Assembly (NCBI GenBank): GCA_024434115.1
Contig: QMIT01000003.1
Span: forward strand, 469,282-533,281
Reading direction: 5' to 3'
Length of the DNA: 64,000 bases
DNA from: Chloroflexota bacterium
GTDB lineage: Bacteria > Chloroflexota > Anaerolineae > Aggregatilineales > J027
A program made the position numbers and the translations under genes. Numbering within the stretch: the stretch's first letter is position 1; each line of letters begins with the position of its first letter. Of the stretch, positions 26,693-37,952 are shown in pieces. The notes beneath the pieces were generated by a model that saw only the letters and a program-made list of their open reading frames with translations, did no database searches and was not told the DNA's origin.

Positions 26693-27922
26693 TTACTCAT
26701 AACGAAAACGCGCTACCCCAATGAGTCCCAAAATAGCTGCCATCGCCAGCAGCACGCCAACTTCGGGCAGAACGTCCAGCACTGTGCCGTCGTAGTAAAT
26801 CAAATCTTGGAAACCATCCATCACCCACGCAATCGGCGATATATGCCCAATAATCCGCATGAAATCCGGCACAATATCCAGCGGCCACCATGCCCCACCC
26901 AGAGGAGCCAAGATAAATCCTGCTAATGACGCTATTGCCCCGGCCTGATTTTCATTTTTGACAAAGGTCGCCAGCGCAAACCCCAGTGCGCCCCCACACA
27001 GCAAAAACGCAATCACGAGCAGCGCAATAGCCAGATAGTTGCTACCAAACTCCGCCCCCAAAAATCCACCGACGATATACAGGATGATGAACTGGATACC
27101 CGCATAAATCATCTGGGTCAGCATCTTGCCCATTACCACTTGATACTTAGGAATCGGCAGGGTAAACAATCGCTGCAACGTGCCCGAATTGCGCTCACTG
27201 ACCAAGACACTTGCGGCATTCAGCAGGGTAAATAGCAAGAACATACTGGAAACCCCCGGCACAGATTGATTCGCCCCCGTGCCAATTTCGGTTTCTTCAC
27301 CCGACGATTCTTCGTCAATACGCGCTGGAGCATTTTGCCACTGCTGTTCCGCCTGTGTATAAAGGGCGGTGAAATTTTCGGTTGTTCCTGTTGTTCCCGT
27401 TAGGGTCGCCAATTCCGGGTCATAGGCCAACTGCGCCACGACTACCGAACTGCCCACTCGATTACGGGCCGTGTTAATCATATTGGTCACAATGGTTGGG
27501 GCATTGAGGCTGTCATTGCTGCGATACTCCAATGCCACACTTTCACCCCGCTGCAAGCCTTCCCCAAAACCCGCCGGAATAAGGATTACGCCACTGGTAT
27601 CGCCCTCTTCGACCCGCTCCTTACCGACTTCCGACCACGCATCATCTTTGCTTAAATCGCAGTCGTCAGAATTCTCCCTATCGTAGACACACACCACCAT
27701 ACTATCGCCCCCGACAGTCTCTAATTGCTCAATAAAGGCTTTAGAGAGGGCGGATTCGTCATTGTCGACCAAATCGAGCCGGATGATTTGGTCACCAGTA
27801 GTGATCGCAAGGGACAGCACGGACATAATCACCACCGGCATGATAAGGGTAAACACGGCCAGATTGCGATCTTTGAACAGCCGTATCAAGTCATATCGCG
27901 TAATGCTGAGTACAGTTCGCAT
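26693..27922 (-). CDS. ABC-2 type transporter permease, second subunit
   Basis: This 409-residue membrane protein has one N-terminal helix (about 20-40), a large extracytoplasmic domain (about 45-225) and a C-terminal bundle of about five helices. This is the layout of NatB/YhaP-type ABC-2 exporters. The conserved segment SERNSGTLQRLFTLPIPKYQVVMGKML is present. It follows the first permease by 16 bases and pairs with it and with the ATPase at 29234. The substrate is unknown; drug, sodium or lipid-linked export are all possible for this family. Confidence 0.87.
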   Translation of the reverse strand: MRTVLSITRYDLIRLFKDRNLAVFTLIMPVVIMSVLSLAITTGDQIIRLDLVDNDESALSKAFIEQLETVGGDSMVVCVYDRENSDDCDLSKDDAWSEVGKERVEEGDTSGVILIPAGFGEGLQRGESVALEYRSNDSLNAPTIVTNMINTARNRVGSSVVVAQLAYDPELATLTGTTGTTENFTALYTQAEQQWQNAPARIDEESSGEETEIGTGANQSVPGVSSMFLLFTLLNAASVLVSERNSGTLQRLFTLPIPKYQVVMGKMLTQMIYAGIQFIILYIVGGFLGAEFGSNYLAIALLVIAFLLCGGALGFALATFVKNENQAGAIASLAGFILAPLGGAWWPLDIVPDFMRIIGHISPIAWVMDGFQDLIYYDGTVLDVLPEVGVLLAMAAILGLIGVARFRYE

Positions 27923-27938
27923 GATTTTCCCTCACCCC

Positions 27939-29216
27939 CTATGAACGGAAACGCCGACCAAATTGGAACAGGGCAATCGTGAAAAACACCACCGCCATGC
28001 CCAGCAAAACCGCCACATTGGGCAAAATATCAACCACCGTCCCCCCATCAAACGACAGCGTGGTAAACCCATCCAAGCCCCAACGATTAAGCGTGAGTTT
28101 TGAAATTTGCCCCAAAATCGGCACATCATCAACAGGCAAAAATGCGCCGCCCAGCAAACCAGAGACGGTCAAAACAAGCGTGCTGATTGAGCCACCTTGA
28201 TCGGGATTTTTGGCAAATGAGGCAATCACCAGCGCAAACCCCGCCCCTGCCGCCACCACCGACACCAGCACCAACACAATCCCGATAACATCTGTGCCCC
28301 AAACCGCGACACCGCTGCCAAAAACAACATTGGCCGCAAAAATCATCGCCAGCATTAGAATCAACATCTGGAAAATGCCCGTTACATAGATCCCAACCAT
28401 CTTGCCCCCCAAATAGACGGTGCGCGGGGAGGGCGTTGTCCAAATACGCTGCATCGTCCAATTGCGTTGATCTACCAGAATACTGATCGCCCCATTAGAA
28501 AGGGCATAGGTCATGAACAAAATCGCCATGCCCGGCCCAAAATATTGCAGCGAATTGAATTCCTGCACATCGCCTTCGACACCGACCCGATTGAGCGTAA
28601 TGGCTTCTTTTTCGCGCAGGTGTTGGCTAGTCTGCTGTACATAGGCGACGGCAGCATCAACGGCTTGATTATTGCGGGCAGCCTGTTCGGAGGCATATGG
28701 AATCCCGACCTGCAAGGCGATATTCTGGTTATTGATCTGGGTCGTCATGCCATCAATAATCGAACGAGCCACATCACCGGGGATGCCTGCGCCGGGGTTA
28801 TAATAAAGTCGCAATATTCCGCCTCTGCCCGGAGTGATGGCATTCGCTGTGAAATCCTCCGGAACCACTACTAACACATCCAGATCACCATCCTCAACCT
28901 GTTGGCGAGCTTGCTTTTCATCGGTGATCGTCTTGCCGTCTATAAAATCACTTAATTCCTCCGGTGGGGCTTCGATCAGAACCTGTGTATAAATATCCCC
29001 AAACGCCTGTTCAACCTCTGCGCTGCCCGCGTCAAGGTTTAGCACCCCAACTTTGGCCGCCTCAACATCCACATCGTTAGAGCCACCGCCGAACGCCGCG
29101 CCAATAATCATACTGATGGCAAGTGGGCTGACCATATTAAATAGCAGCGCCGAACGATCTGTAAACGCTTGATAAATATCAGCCCAAGCGACGGCTTGGA
29201 TTTTTCGCCATATCAT
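27939..29216 (-). CDS. ABC-2 type transporter permease, first subunit
   Basis: This 425-residue permease has the same design as its neighbour: an N-terminal helix, an external domain (about 45-235) and a C-terminal membrane bundle with DQRNWTMQRIWTTPSPRTVYLGGKMVGI. The two are paralogues and probably form a heterodimer. The start is ATG 29216 behind AGGAG. It lies 17 bases after the ATPase gene in the PadR-linked operon. Confidence 0.87.
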   Translation of the reverse strand: MIWRKIQAVAWADIYQAFTDRSALLFNMVSPLAISMIIGAAFGGGSNDVDVEAAKVGVLNLDAGSAEVEQAFGDIYTQVLIEAPPEELSDFIDGKTITDEKQARQQVEDGDLDVLVVVPEDFTANAITPGRGGILRLYYNPGAGIPGDVARSIIDGMTTQINNQNIALQVGIPYASEQAARNNQAVDAAVAYVQQTSQHLREKEAITLNRVGVEGDVQEFNSLQYFGPGMAILFMTYALSNGAISILVDQRNWTMQRIWTTPSPRTVYLGGKMVGIYVTGIFQMLILMLAMIFAANVVFGSGVAVWGTDVIGIVLVLVSVVAAGAGFALVIASFAKNPDQGGSISTLVLTVSGLLGGAFLPVDDVPILGQISKLTLNRWGLDGFTTLSFDGGTVVDILPNVAVLLGMAVVFFTIALFQFGRRFRS

Positions 29217-29233
29217 GGTCGTTTTCTCCTAAG

Positions 29234-30190
29234 TTAATCGCGGAGGGCGCGTCCGGTCAGTTGGAGGAACACGGCTTCGAGGTTGGGTTCTTCAATCTCG
29301 ACCCCATGGAGTGCAAGCCCGGCCTCATTGATGATACGAATGGCCTCAGGTAATTGTTGGCGACCATCCCGAGCAATCAATCGTACTTCGCCATCGGTGG
29401 TTTCGGCCCGTTGAATATTCGGAATCGCGCCTAGCCGCTCAACCACTGAGGTGGGTGGCTCTGGCAGTGTCAATCGGATCACATCATATTCCCCGACGGT
29501 CTTGACCAGTTCATCTAGTGTTCCCAGCGCGATGATCTGCCCATGATCTATAATGCCAATCCGGTTGCTTAGTTCTTGGGCCTCTTCCATATAGTGTGTG
29601 GTATACAGCACCGTCATGCCCTGCTGATTGAGTTCTTTGACCGTATCTAAAATATTGCGGCGACTTTGAGGATCAATAGCGACGGTGGGTTCATCCAAGA
29701 ACAACATTTTCGGGCGGTGCATCAATCCGACCCCAATATTGACGCGCCGCTTCATCCCTCCCGAATATTCGCTGATTTTGTCGTTGGCCCGGTCTTTGAG
29801 GTCAATAAATTCCAGCACCTCATCCGTCCGCTTGCTCAAATTTTTGCCGGATAACCCATACAGCGTGCCAAACAGATTCAGATTTTGGCGGGCGCTGAGA
29901 TTAGGGTAGAGCGCCAAATCTTGTGGCACGACCCCGATTTGTTTTTTCACATCCAGCGGCTGCTTGGTGATGCTAAATCCCCCCAATACGACATCACCTG
30001 CCGTTGGGGTCAACAATCCGCTCATCATGCTGATAATGGTCGTCTTGCCCGCTCCGTTTGGCCCCAGCAGGCTAAAAATCTCGCCTTCCAAAATTTCGAG
30101 ATTCACCCCTTCTTTTGGCCCAACCGCATACGGGCCATCGGGTGGCGAATACTGCTTCCGAAGATGGTCGAGCTTGACAAATGTCGCCAT
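29234..30190 (-). CDS. ABC transporter ATP-binding protein (DrrA/NatA-like)
   Basis: This 318-residue cytoplasmic ATPase drives the ABC-2 exporter encoded downstream. Walker A is GPNGAGKTT near residue 44, the signature is YSGGMKRRVNIGVGLMHRP, and Walker B is MLFLDEPTVAID followed by the switch His in YTTHYMEEA. The C-terminal domain (about 230-318) resembles the regulatory extension of daunorubicin-type exporters. The ribosome site is GGGAGA. It is the first structural gene after padR; the 35-base gap suggests one operon. Confidence 0.93.
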   Translation of the reverse strand: MATFVKLDHLRKQYSPPDGPYAVGPKEGVNLEILEGEIFSLLGPNGAGKTTIISMMSGLLTPTAGDVVLGGFSITKQPLDVKKQIGVVPQDLALYPNLSARQNLNLFGTLYGLSGKNLSKRTDEVLEFIDLKDRANDKISEYSGGMKRRVNIGVGLMHRPKMLFLDEPTVAIDPQSRRNILDTVKELNQQGMTVLYTTHYMEEAQELSNRIGIIDHGQIIALGTLDELVKTVGEYDVIRLTLPEPPTSVVERLGAIPNIQRAETTDGEVRLIARDGRQQLPEAIRIINEAGLALHGVEIEEPNLEAVFLQLTGRALRD

Positions 30191-30225
30191 GATAAGGCAT
30201 TCTCCCTTCGCCTAATTGCGATTGT

Positions 30226-30774
30226 TCATTCCCTAGTTTCCAAATCGTCCAACTGATGGATCGCCTCGTCGCACCACTCCAACCACGCCTGTGTGAGCTT
30301 GAGGCCAGCTTGCAAAGTGAGTGTCCAAAAAAAAGCATCTTTAGGATACTGCTCGGCATGTTGCGCAATCAGGTTTTGGACTGCATGGTACTGCTGCAAC
30401 ATCTCGGTAAATTGTTTACGTTGTGCAGCCACTTGTAGTTTCAAAATATCGGGTGGTGTGAGTGTCCCAAAAAAGACCCGCAGTAAATTCGCATCGCGGA
30501 TTGGAGGACATTCAAAATCTGCTTGCAGCCACTCTTGAAGCGCCTGCTGCCCCCCTTCAGTGATGGTATACACCTTACGATTTCGTGCATTGGTCGGGTC
30601 GGCTTCAACAATGACATGTTTGGCCTGTTCTAGTTGGTCGAGTGTGCGATAGATTTGTGGCAAATCAGCCTGCCAGACATAACTTGGCCCTTCTTCAAAA
30701 TAGGTTTTGATGTCATAGCCCGATTGCGGCCCCGCGCTTGCCAATATCCCCAAAATCCCAAATTTAAGTGACAT
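30226..30774 (-). CDS. PadR-family transcriptional regulator
   Basis: This 182-residue regulator has an N-terminal winged helix (about 1-90). Recognisable parts are MSLKFGILGILASAGPQSGYDIK, VWQADLPQIYRTLDQLE and the wing KVYTITEGGQQALQEWL. A C-terminal helical domain of the Vir type (about 95-180) mediates dimerisation. PadR proteins commonly repress adjacent exporter genes and release on binding the compound exported. ATG 30774 is chosen; the longer reading from 30837 runs through the presumed operator. It heads the minus-strand exporter operon, consistent with autoregulation. Confidence 0.88.
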   Translation of the reverse strand: MSLKFGILGILASAGPQSGYDIKTYFEEGPSYVWQADLPQIYRTLDQLEQAKHVIVEADPTNARNRKVYTITEGGQQALQEWLQADFECPPIRDANLLRVFFGTLTPPDILKLQVAAQRKQFTEMLQQYHAVQNLIAQHAEQYPKDAFFWTLTLQAGLKLTQAWLEWCDEAIHQLDDLETRE

Positions 30775-30808
30775 GGTGGATAAATGCCTCCACATAGATA
30801 CATAATCA

Positions 30809-30840
30809 TATATGTCAACACATCTATATACTGACATATA
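30809..30840. promoter_or_regulatory. Probable PadR operator
   Basis: A 9-bp perfect inverted repeat, TATATGTCA (30809-30817) and TGACATATA (30832-30840), with a 14-base spacer lies just upstream of padR. It contains an inner ATGT-N4-ACAT (30812-30823). The ATGT/ACAT half-sites resemble known PadR-type operators. Confidence 0.65.
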
Positions 30841-30880
30841 CGATACGCGATATTTTAGGGAACGTCAAGAGGGCAAAAAT

Positions 30881-31663
30881 CTAGGGAAGAGTTGGAACGT
30901 GTGTTTTAAGCGAGGGAATCGCCACCCGCTCATCTATCATGCGCTGGTCAAAGACAAAATCTTCGTTTGGCAGGATTTTCCAGCGGTTGCCATGCCGCTC
31001 ATTCAGTGCAACCGCGATTTCACAAAACGTCCATCGAGTATTGGAATCCACCAGATATAATCCCGGCGTGCCGTCTGCCAATTTGACGAGTGTGTCTGCC
31101 GTGTCGGTGATAAACGAGCAAGCGGGATACCAACGGGTACTGGCGTTAATCTGGCCTTCCTTTTGCATCTGCGTCTCAAAAAAACCGACCATGTGACGGC
31201 TGTTCGTGTCCTCGCCGATCTGCCACCCAATCCGAGCCACCACCGCGTTCGGGTTTTGTTCCATGACCCGTTCCTCCGCACGGCGCTTTTCATAACCATA
31301 ACCCTCAGCGGCATCTGGTTTGGATTCTGGGGTAAACGGCCCTTTGGCAAAATCAGTGAAAACCATGATTGAACTGGTAAACACAAAACGAACACCCAAT
31401 ACACGGCAAATCCACGCCAGTTCGCTCGTCCATTCATAATTGACCAACCACGATTCATTTTCGCGGCCTGTCGGGGTGGAGGCAGTGGCAAGGTGAAACA
31501 ATACCTCTGGTTTTTCGGCCCGCACAAAGGCTTCCATCGCTGCATAATCATCAATCGGCGTCTGCCGACGATTCCACGTAACCACCGTATCACCCTGTGA
31601 TTCCAAGTAGTGTTGTAATCCCGTACCAACCGCGCCGCTGGCACCTGTTATCAACGCTCGCAT
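30881..31663 (-). CDS. NAD-dependent epimerase/dehydratase (RmlD-like extended SDR)
   Basis: This 260-residue Rossmann-fold protein has an N-terminal dinucleotide-binding motif (GASGAVGTGL, residues 7-16) and the arrangement seen in dTDP-4-dehydrorhamnose reductase-like enzymes. The FTSSIMVF segment near residue 95 and the YGYEKRRAEERV motif near residue 120 contain the expected Ser and YxxxK catalytic residues. It probably acts on a nucleotide sugar or another hydroxyl substrate. It stands alone on the minus strand, between greA and padR, so no pathway can be assigned. Confidence 0.8.
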   Translation of the reverse strand: MRALITGASGAVGTGLQHYLESQGDTVVTWNRRQTPIDDYAAMEAFVRAEKPEVLFHLATASTPTGRENESWLVNYEWTSELAWICRVLGVRFVFTSSIMVFTDFAKGPFTPESKPDAAEGYGYEKRRAEERVMEQNPNAVVARIGWQIGEDTNSRHMVGFFETQMQKEGQINASTRWYPACSFITDTADTLVKLADGTPGLYLVDSNTRWTFCEIAVALNERHGNRWKILPNEDFVFDQRMIDERVAIPSLKTHVPTLP

Positions 31664-31682
31664 AGTTCAAACATCTCCTCTG

Positions 31683-31732
31683 TAAAAAAATAAATTCGCA
31701 GCGCCAAAGCCGATACGACCTTCGACGCTGCG
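31683..31732 (-). terminator. Terminator of greA
   Basis: On the minus strand a 13-bp stem CGCAGCGTCGAAG/CTTTGGCGCTGCG (31697-31732, with one mismatch and wobble pairs) is followed by AATTTATTTTTTT. Confidence 0.85.
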
Positions 31733-31772
31733 TGTGAGCATTCATTTGGATTTGTGAGATGCGGAGGGTAAA

Positions 31773-32240
31773 TCAGTGGACTTTCTTGATCTTGACTTTC
31801 ATCTGACCATCCGGGGTTTGATACTTGACGGTTTGTCCAACTTTTTTACCGAGCAGGGCCGCACCGAGCGGGCTTTCATTGGAGATACGGCCCTCGCGCG
31901 GATTGGCTTCGGCTGGGCCGACAATACGATAGGTTTCGGGGTCAAATCCCTCTTCCTGAATCGTCACCTCGGAACCAACCCGCACTACGCCATTGCTGCC
32001 ATCTTCATCAATGATGGTAGCACTGCGTAAAATAGCTTCTAGGTAACGGATGCGACCTTCCAAAAAACCCTGCCGTTCTTTGGCGTCGTGATAATCGGCG
32101 TTTTCCGAAAGGTCGCCCATCGCAATCGCCTCTTTGAGTTTCGCGGCCAATGCTGGACGTTCGACATTCAGCAGTTGGTCTAGCTCCTCGCGGAGGGTTT
32201 TGGCACCATCGGCGGTCAGGAAATTTTGCTCATCAGTCAT
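31773..32240 (-). CDS. greA: Transcription elongation factor GreA
   Basis: This 155-residue factor stimulates transcript cleavage by backtracked RNA polymerase. The N-terminal coiled coil contains the acidic tip MGDLSENADYHDAKERQ (about residues 45-61), and the C-terminal FKBP-like domain contains ISNESPLGAALLGKKVGQTV. The start is ATG 32240, with GGGAG eight bases upstream; a TTG at 32255 would add five residues. It is monocistronic with its own terminator. Confidence 0.96.
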   Translation of the reverse strand: MTDEQNFLTADGAKTLREELDQLLNVERPALAAKLKEAIAMGDLSENADYHDAKERQGFLEGRIRYLEAILRSATIIDEDGSNGVVRVGSEVTIQEEGFDPETYRIVGPAEANPREGRISNESPLGAALLGKKVGQTVKYQTPDGQMKVKIKKVH

Positions 32241-32316
32241 AGCACGTTCTCCCAATGAATAAAAAGAAAATCAGGATCTCATTCAACAAGGTTTAATAAA
32301 TAAGTTCATGGATAGG

Positions 32317-33477
32317 TCAAGGTCGCTCAAAGGGGGAAAACAATCGCTCCCATTCCTGCAAAGCATAACGGTCTGTCATCCCGGCAATATAATCCGTAAC
32401 GGCCCGATGTTGACCGCGTTCATCAAACTTTTCACGCACCGATACTGGCAATTGTGCTGGCTCATCAACATAAGCCGTAAACAAATCTTGCAAAAACCGC
32501 CGTGCCTTGCGGCTCATCCGCACCACCCGGAAGTGGCGATACAGATTATCAAACAAAAAGGTCTTGAACTGGCGGTTCATCGCTGCAAAACGCTCTGAAT
32601 GCCGCACCAAGTTATAATCCAATTGCTGCACATCTTGGGGTGTCTGCACACCGGAGGCATCTATCGCGTCCGACGTGCTGTTAATCGCATCAAATAGCTG
32701 TAACCCGACCATACGACGAATCAACCGATGACGCATTAATTCCGTCAAGGTTCCGCCTGTGTAACCTACCTCATTTGAGAGATATTGCCACCACTCAATC
32801 CCCACCAGTTGGTCGGTAACTAAAAGTCCACTGCGTAGACCGTCATCCAGATCATGCGCGTTATACGCCATCTCATCCGAGATATTGGCAATTTGGGCTT
32901 CAAGGCTGGCTCTTAGGTTTGGGTCAAAACCAAAACCCGACGCATCACTATTATCGTACTCTGTCTCGTGTTTGACAATTCCTTCTCGTGCTTCATACGA
33001 AAGATTGAGACCCGGCCAATTCGGATAGCGCCGTTCCAATTCGGTGACAATGCGATACGACTGCTTGTTATGCTCAAAGCCGCCGTGTGCCGCCATACAT
33101 TCATTCAGGACGCTCTCGCCAGCATGACCAAAGGGCGGATGGCCTAGATCATGCGCTAGGCAGATGACCTCCACCAAATCTTCATTAGCGCCTATTGCCC
33201 GTGCCAAACTGCGTCCAATCTGGGCCACTTCTAAGGTATGGGTCAAGCGGGTACGATAATAATCCCCCTCAAAATTGACAAACACCTGCGTCTTATATTC
33301 GAGGCGACGAAATGCAGTGGTATGAATAACCCGATCCCGGTCACGTTGAAAAATGGTGCGATGTTCCGGGTCTGCATCGGGATACTCCGTCCCTCGGCTG
33401 TCAGCACTTTTTAAGGCATATGAAGCCAAAAACTGTTTTTCTTGCTCTTCTAACCGCTCACGCGAAATTTTGACCAC
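32317..33477 (-). CDS. dgt: Deoxyguanosinetriphosphate triphosphohydrolase-like protein
   Basis: This 386-residue HD-domain enzyme hydrolyses dNTPs, typically dGTP, to nucleoside and triphosphate. The metal-binding HD residues lie in THTLEVAQIGRSLARAIGA and CLAHDLGHPPFGHAGE (about residues 60-120), with a later Asp in SDEMAYNAHDLDDGL. The start is GTG 33477, with GAGG seven bases upstream. It belongs to the shorter dGTPase subfamily, without the E. coli extension. It is flanked by uvrB and greA on the same strand but separated by terminator-like sequences, so is probably its own unit. Confidence 0.93.
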   Translation of the reverse strand: MVKISRERLEEQEKQFLASYALKSADSRGTEYPDADPEHRTIFQRDRDRVIHTTAFRRLEYKTQVFVNFEGDYYRTRLTHTLEVAQIGRSLARAIGANEDLVEVICLAHDLGHPPFGHAGESVLNECMAAHGGFEHNKQSYRIVTELERRYPNWPGLNLSYEAREGIVKHETEYDNSDASGFGFDPNLRASLEAQIANISDEMAYNAHDLDDGLRSGLLVTDQLVGIEWWQYLSNEVGYTGGTLTELMRHRLIRRMVGLQLFDAINSTSDAIDASGVQTPQDVQQLDYNLVRHSERFAAMNRQFKTFLFDNLYRHFRVVRMSRKARRFLQDLFTAYVDEPAQLPVSVREKFDERGQHRAVTDYIAGMTDRYALQEWERLFSPFERP

Positions 33478-33555
33478 GGCATCCCTCGGCGTTGACAGAT
33501 CATTACTAAATATTAACCGAATTTTAGCCTAAATTCCCACCTATGGGGTAAGAAA

Positions 33556-33588
33556 TAAAAAGGGCGAGTGACCGACCCCCGCCCCTTA
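33556..33588 (-). terminator. Terminator of uvrB
   Basis: On the minus strand GGGGCG-rich sequence pairs with CGCCCTT (33562-33588) and is followed by TTTTATTTC. Confidence 0.7.
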
Positions 33589-33624
33589 TTGGTTTCTCGT
33601 TGGTGACTTGCTGGTTTCTAGCAC

Positions 33625-35730
<2,106 letters not shown>

Positions 35731-35771
35731 AATCCTCCACCTAGATTGGGTAATAGGGGTCAGGGGGTCAG

Positions 35772-35791
35772 CGAACAATCGTTCTATTCTA
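35772..35791 (-). promoter_or_regulatory. SOS (LexA/DinR-type) box and -10 element of uvrB
   Basis: CGAACAATCGTTC (35772-35784) matches the Gram-positive-type LexA box GAAC-N4-GTTC with perfect half-sites. It lies just downstream of a minus-strand TAGAAT -10 element (35786-35791). LexA here would cover the transcription start. Confidence 0.82.
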
Positions 35792-35916
35792 ACGCATTCT
35801 AAGCCAATTGACCAGTATCAAATCTCCGCCGAAAGCTGTAGGAACGGTTTTTTGCCAGAATGCGTTATGGGTGTGTCGTAAATTTCTAAGGAATTATCAC
35901 TGAGAGGAAACATAAC

Positions 35917-36471
35917 ATGTTCATCAACAAAGACCTTCAAGCCCGACTCAACAACTTCGACAAACTGGCAACCCGCCTGATGGCAAAACACAGTATTGCC
36001 TTGTTACGTATGAGCGTTGGCATCGTATTTTTCTGGTTCGGCGTCCTGAAATTCTTCCCCAGCCTCAGCCCTGCCGAAGACCTCGCCGCCCGTACCATTG
36101 AAACCCTGACCTTTGGCCTGATGAAAGAAAATATCTCGCTGCCCATTTTGGCGCTGTGGGAATGTGCCATCGGCGTCGGCCTAATCACTGGAAAATTCAT
36201 GCGGGGTACACTACTGCTGCTGTTTGCCCAAATGAGTGGAACGATTATGCCGCTGTTCTTCTTCCCGAATGAAACGTTCACTCATTTCCCCTATGCTGCC
36301 ACATTGGAAGGCCAGTACATCATCAAGAACATGGTGCTGATTAGCGCGGGGTTGGTCATGTGGGCAACGGTACGCGGCGGGCAATTGGTCGCTGAACCAA
36401 ACCAAAAGCGCCAATCTATGACCGTCAAGGCCATCCTGCAATCCCAAACCATGCCCCAAGTGAAACTCTAA
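35917..36471 (+). CDS. DoxX/DUF417-like small membrane protein
   Basis: This 184-residue protein has about four transmembrane helices (about 27-46, 75-92, 100-120, 135-155). Typical motifs are RMSVGIVFFWFGVLKFFP and ALWECAIGVGLITG, as in DoxX-like or YkgB/DUF417 proteins. The biochemical role of these families is poorly defined. The start is ATG 35917, with GAGAGG upstream. It is divergent from uvrB and monocistronic, ending at a strong hairpin. Confidence 0.7.
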   Translation: MFINKDLQARLNNFDKLATRLMAKHSIALLRMSVGIVFFWFGVLKFFPSLSPAEDLAARTIETLTFGLMKENISLPILALWECAIGVGLITGKFMRGTLLLLFAQMSGTIMPLFFFPNETFTHFPYAATLEGQYIIKNMVLISAGLVMWATVRGGQLVAEPNQKRQSMTVKAILQSQTMPQVKL

Positions 36472-36502
36472 TTGCCACTATCTATAACTATCCCCCATCA
36501 AC

Positions 36503-36534
36503 AAGGGCCGATTTTAAACAGTCGGCCCTTTGTT
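36503..36534. terminator. Bidirectional terminator between the DoxX-like gene and livM
   Basis: AAGGGCCGA (36503-36511) pairs with TCGGCCCTT (36522-36530), followed by TGTT on the plus strand and TTGTT on the minus strand. The flanking genes converge. Confidence 0.75.
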
Positions 36535-36539
36535 AAATC

Positions 36540-37949
36540 TCAACCCGCTCGTTTTTTCTGGAAGCGCCTTCCCAACGCCGCAATTCGCAGGGGGACGGAA
36601 ATCAGCAGCAAAAACAACATCCACGCCACCGCCACCCGCCAACTCCAACTGAGCAATCCCATCAAAACAGCAATTAGCGCCGTCGCCCCGTTCATCGCGG
36701 CAAATGGATAGGCCAGCACCCACCCCTTGAGATCATGTTCGGGGGGGATATGCGCCAGCGCCCTTGCCACTTCCGGCGGTTCACCTGTAAAAGGTTCGGC
36801 CCATTTCGCCAATTGAGGATATTTCTTGACTAGCGGGTTATAGAAATATTTCCGCATCCAGCGCCGAATCTCAATCCACGTCTTGTTTAGAGAACCAATC
36901 AATCCATACGGGATGAGCAGCACAAACAAAATAAAGGCTATCCCCAGCGCCACCGACCAATATTTTTCGGCATCTACAGTGGTGGTATAGCGATAGATCA
37001 TGAAATTCAAATCCACCTGCAAATCCTCTTTGCGGAGGAATTGTTCACCGATACGCAGCAAGGCAGCCCCCAACACCGGGCCGGGATTCGTACCGATGCC
37101 ACCGATCAGGGACATAATGAGCGGGTCAACCGTGCGCCCTAATCCTAAAGCGGTGGGTTCGGCTTGGCGAAAATTGACCGTGTGCATGACTCCGGCGACT
37201 GTTGCTAGAAAGCCTGATACCACAATGGACAGGGTGCGGTAAAGGTAGATATTGAACCCCAACGTCTCGGCCCGCACCGGATTATCCCGTAGTGCGATCA
37301 AGACCTTACCCGATGGCGAATTCATCAAGCGGCGCACCACCATAAATGCAAATACAAACACTGCCATCGCCACATAATAGAGGGTCAGGCGATTTTTGAC
37401 CGCGTTAATCCAATCCGGTGCAGTCCATGTAATGCCGTCATCGCCACCCGTTAAAAATTTGAATAGGGTCAGGCGGGATAACTCATAAAATATTTGGGCA
37501 AAGGCGAGGGTGAACATGGCAAAATACACCCCCTTCAGTCGAAACGAAGCCATAGACCAAATCAGCGCGATGAGTACCCCCAACGCAAGCGCCACGATGA
37601 TGCTGACCTCAAACGATTTTTGATACTCGGACACCAATATGGCAACCGTATAGACACCTGTGCCAAAAAACACACCATGTCCAAACGAGATGAGGCCCGT
37701 AAAGCCAAACATCAAGTTATAGCTGATGGCAAGCACCCCCAGCGTAAAAACCTCAATCATGACCCCCTGCCAGAACTTCGCTTCAGATACAACACGCGGG
37801 GAGTCGGGGGCTACCTCACTGTTGGTAATGTCAGCCACGATATAGGGGAAACGCCAGAGCAAAATCAAGGCCAGCACATAGGGCCAGTTATCATACAAGG
37901 TTTGCACCAGCGGATGGCGACGGCGTAAGCGATTTTCGGTCTCGGTCAT
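36540..37949 (-). CDS. livM: Branched-chain amino-acid-type ABC permease LivM with C-terminal extension
   Basis: This 469-residue inner-membrane permease has the LivM core (about 25-345), including GLISFGHGVFFGTGVY near residue 90 and ALRDNPVRAETLGFN, the ATPase-contact loop, near residue 220. After the core, about 110 residues carry a basic segment (IEIRRWMRKYFYNPLVKKYP) and two further hydrophobic helices near the C-terminus. LivM is normally about 320-425 residues. It follows livH by three bases and completes a K-G-F-H-M importer set. The substrate may be a branched-chain amino acid or a carboxylic acid, because an acyl-CoA ligase heads the cluster. Confidence 0.9.
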   Translation of the reverse strand: MTETENRLRRRHPLVQTLYDNWPYVLALILLWRFPYIVADITNSEVAPDSPRVVSEAKFWQGVMIEVFTLGVLAISYNLMFGFTGLISFGHGVFFGTGVYTVAILVSEYQKSFEVSIIVALALGVLIALIWSMASFRLKGVYFAMFTLAFAQIFYELSRLTLFKFLTGGDDGITWTAPDWINAVKNRLTLYYVAMAVFVFAFMVVRRLMNSPSGKVLIALRDNPVRAETLGFNIYLYRTLSIVVSGFLATVAGVMHTVNFRQAEPTALGLGRTVDPLIMSLIGGIGTNPGPVLGAALLRIGEQFLRKEDLQVDLNFMIYRYTTTVDAEKYWSVALGIAFILFVLLIPYGLIGSLNKTWIEIRRWMRKYFYNPLVKKYPQLAKWAEPFTGEPPEVARALAHIPPEHDLKGWVLAYPFAAMNGATALIAVLMGLLSWSWRVAVAWMLFLLLISVPLRIAALGRRFQKKRAG

Positions 37950-37952
37950 CGC

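Noticed and set aside
35731..35778. Extended uvrB start at 35778
   Set aside because: It would translate through the SOS box and probable transcription start; ATG 35730 follows GGAGG.
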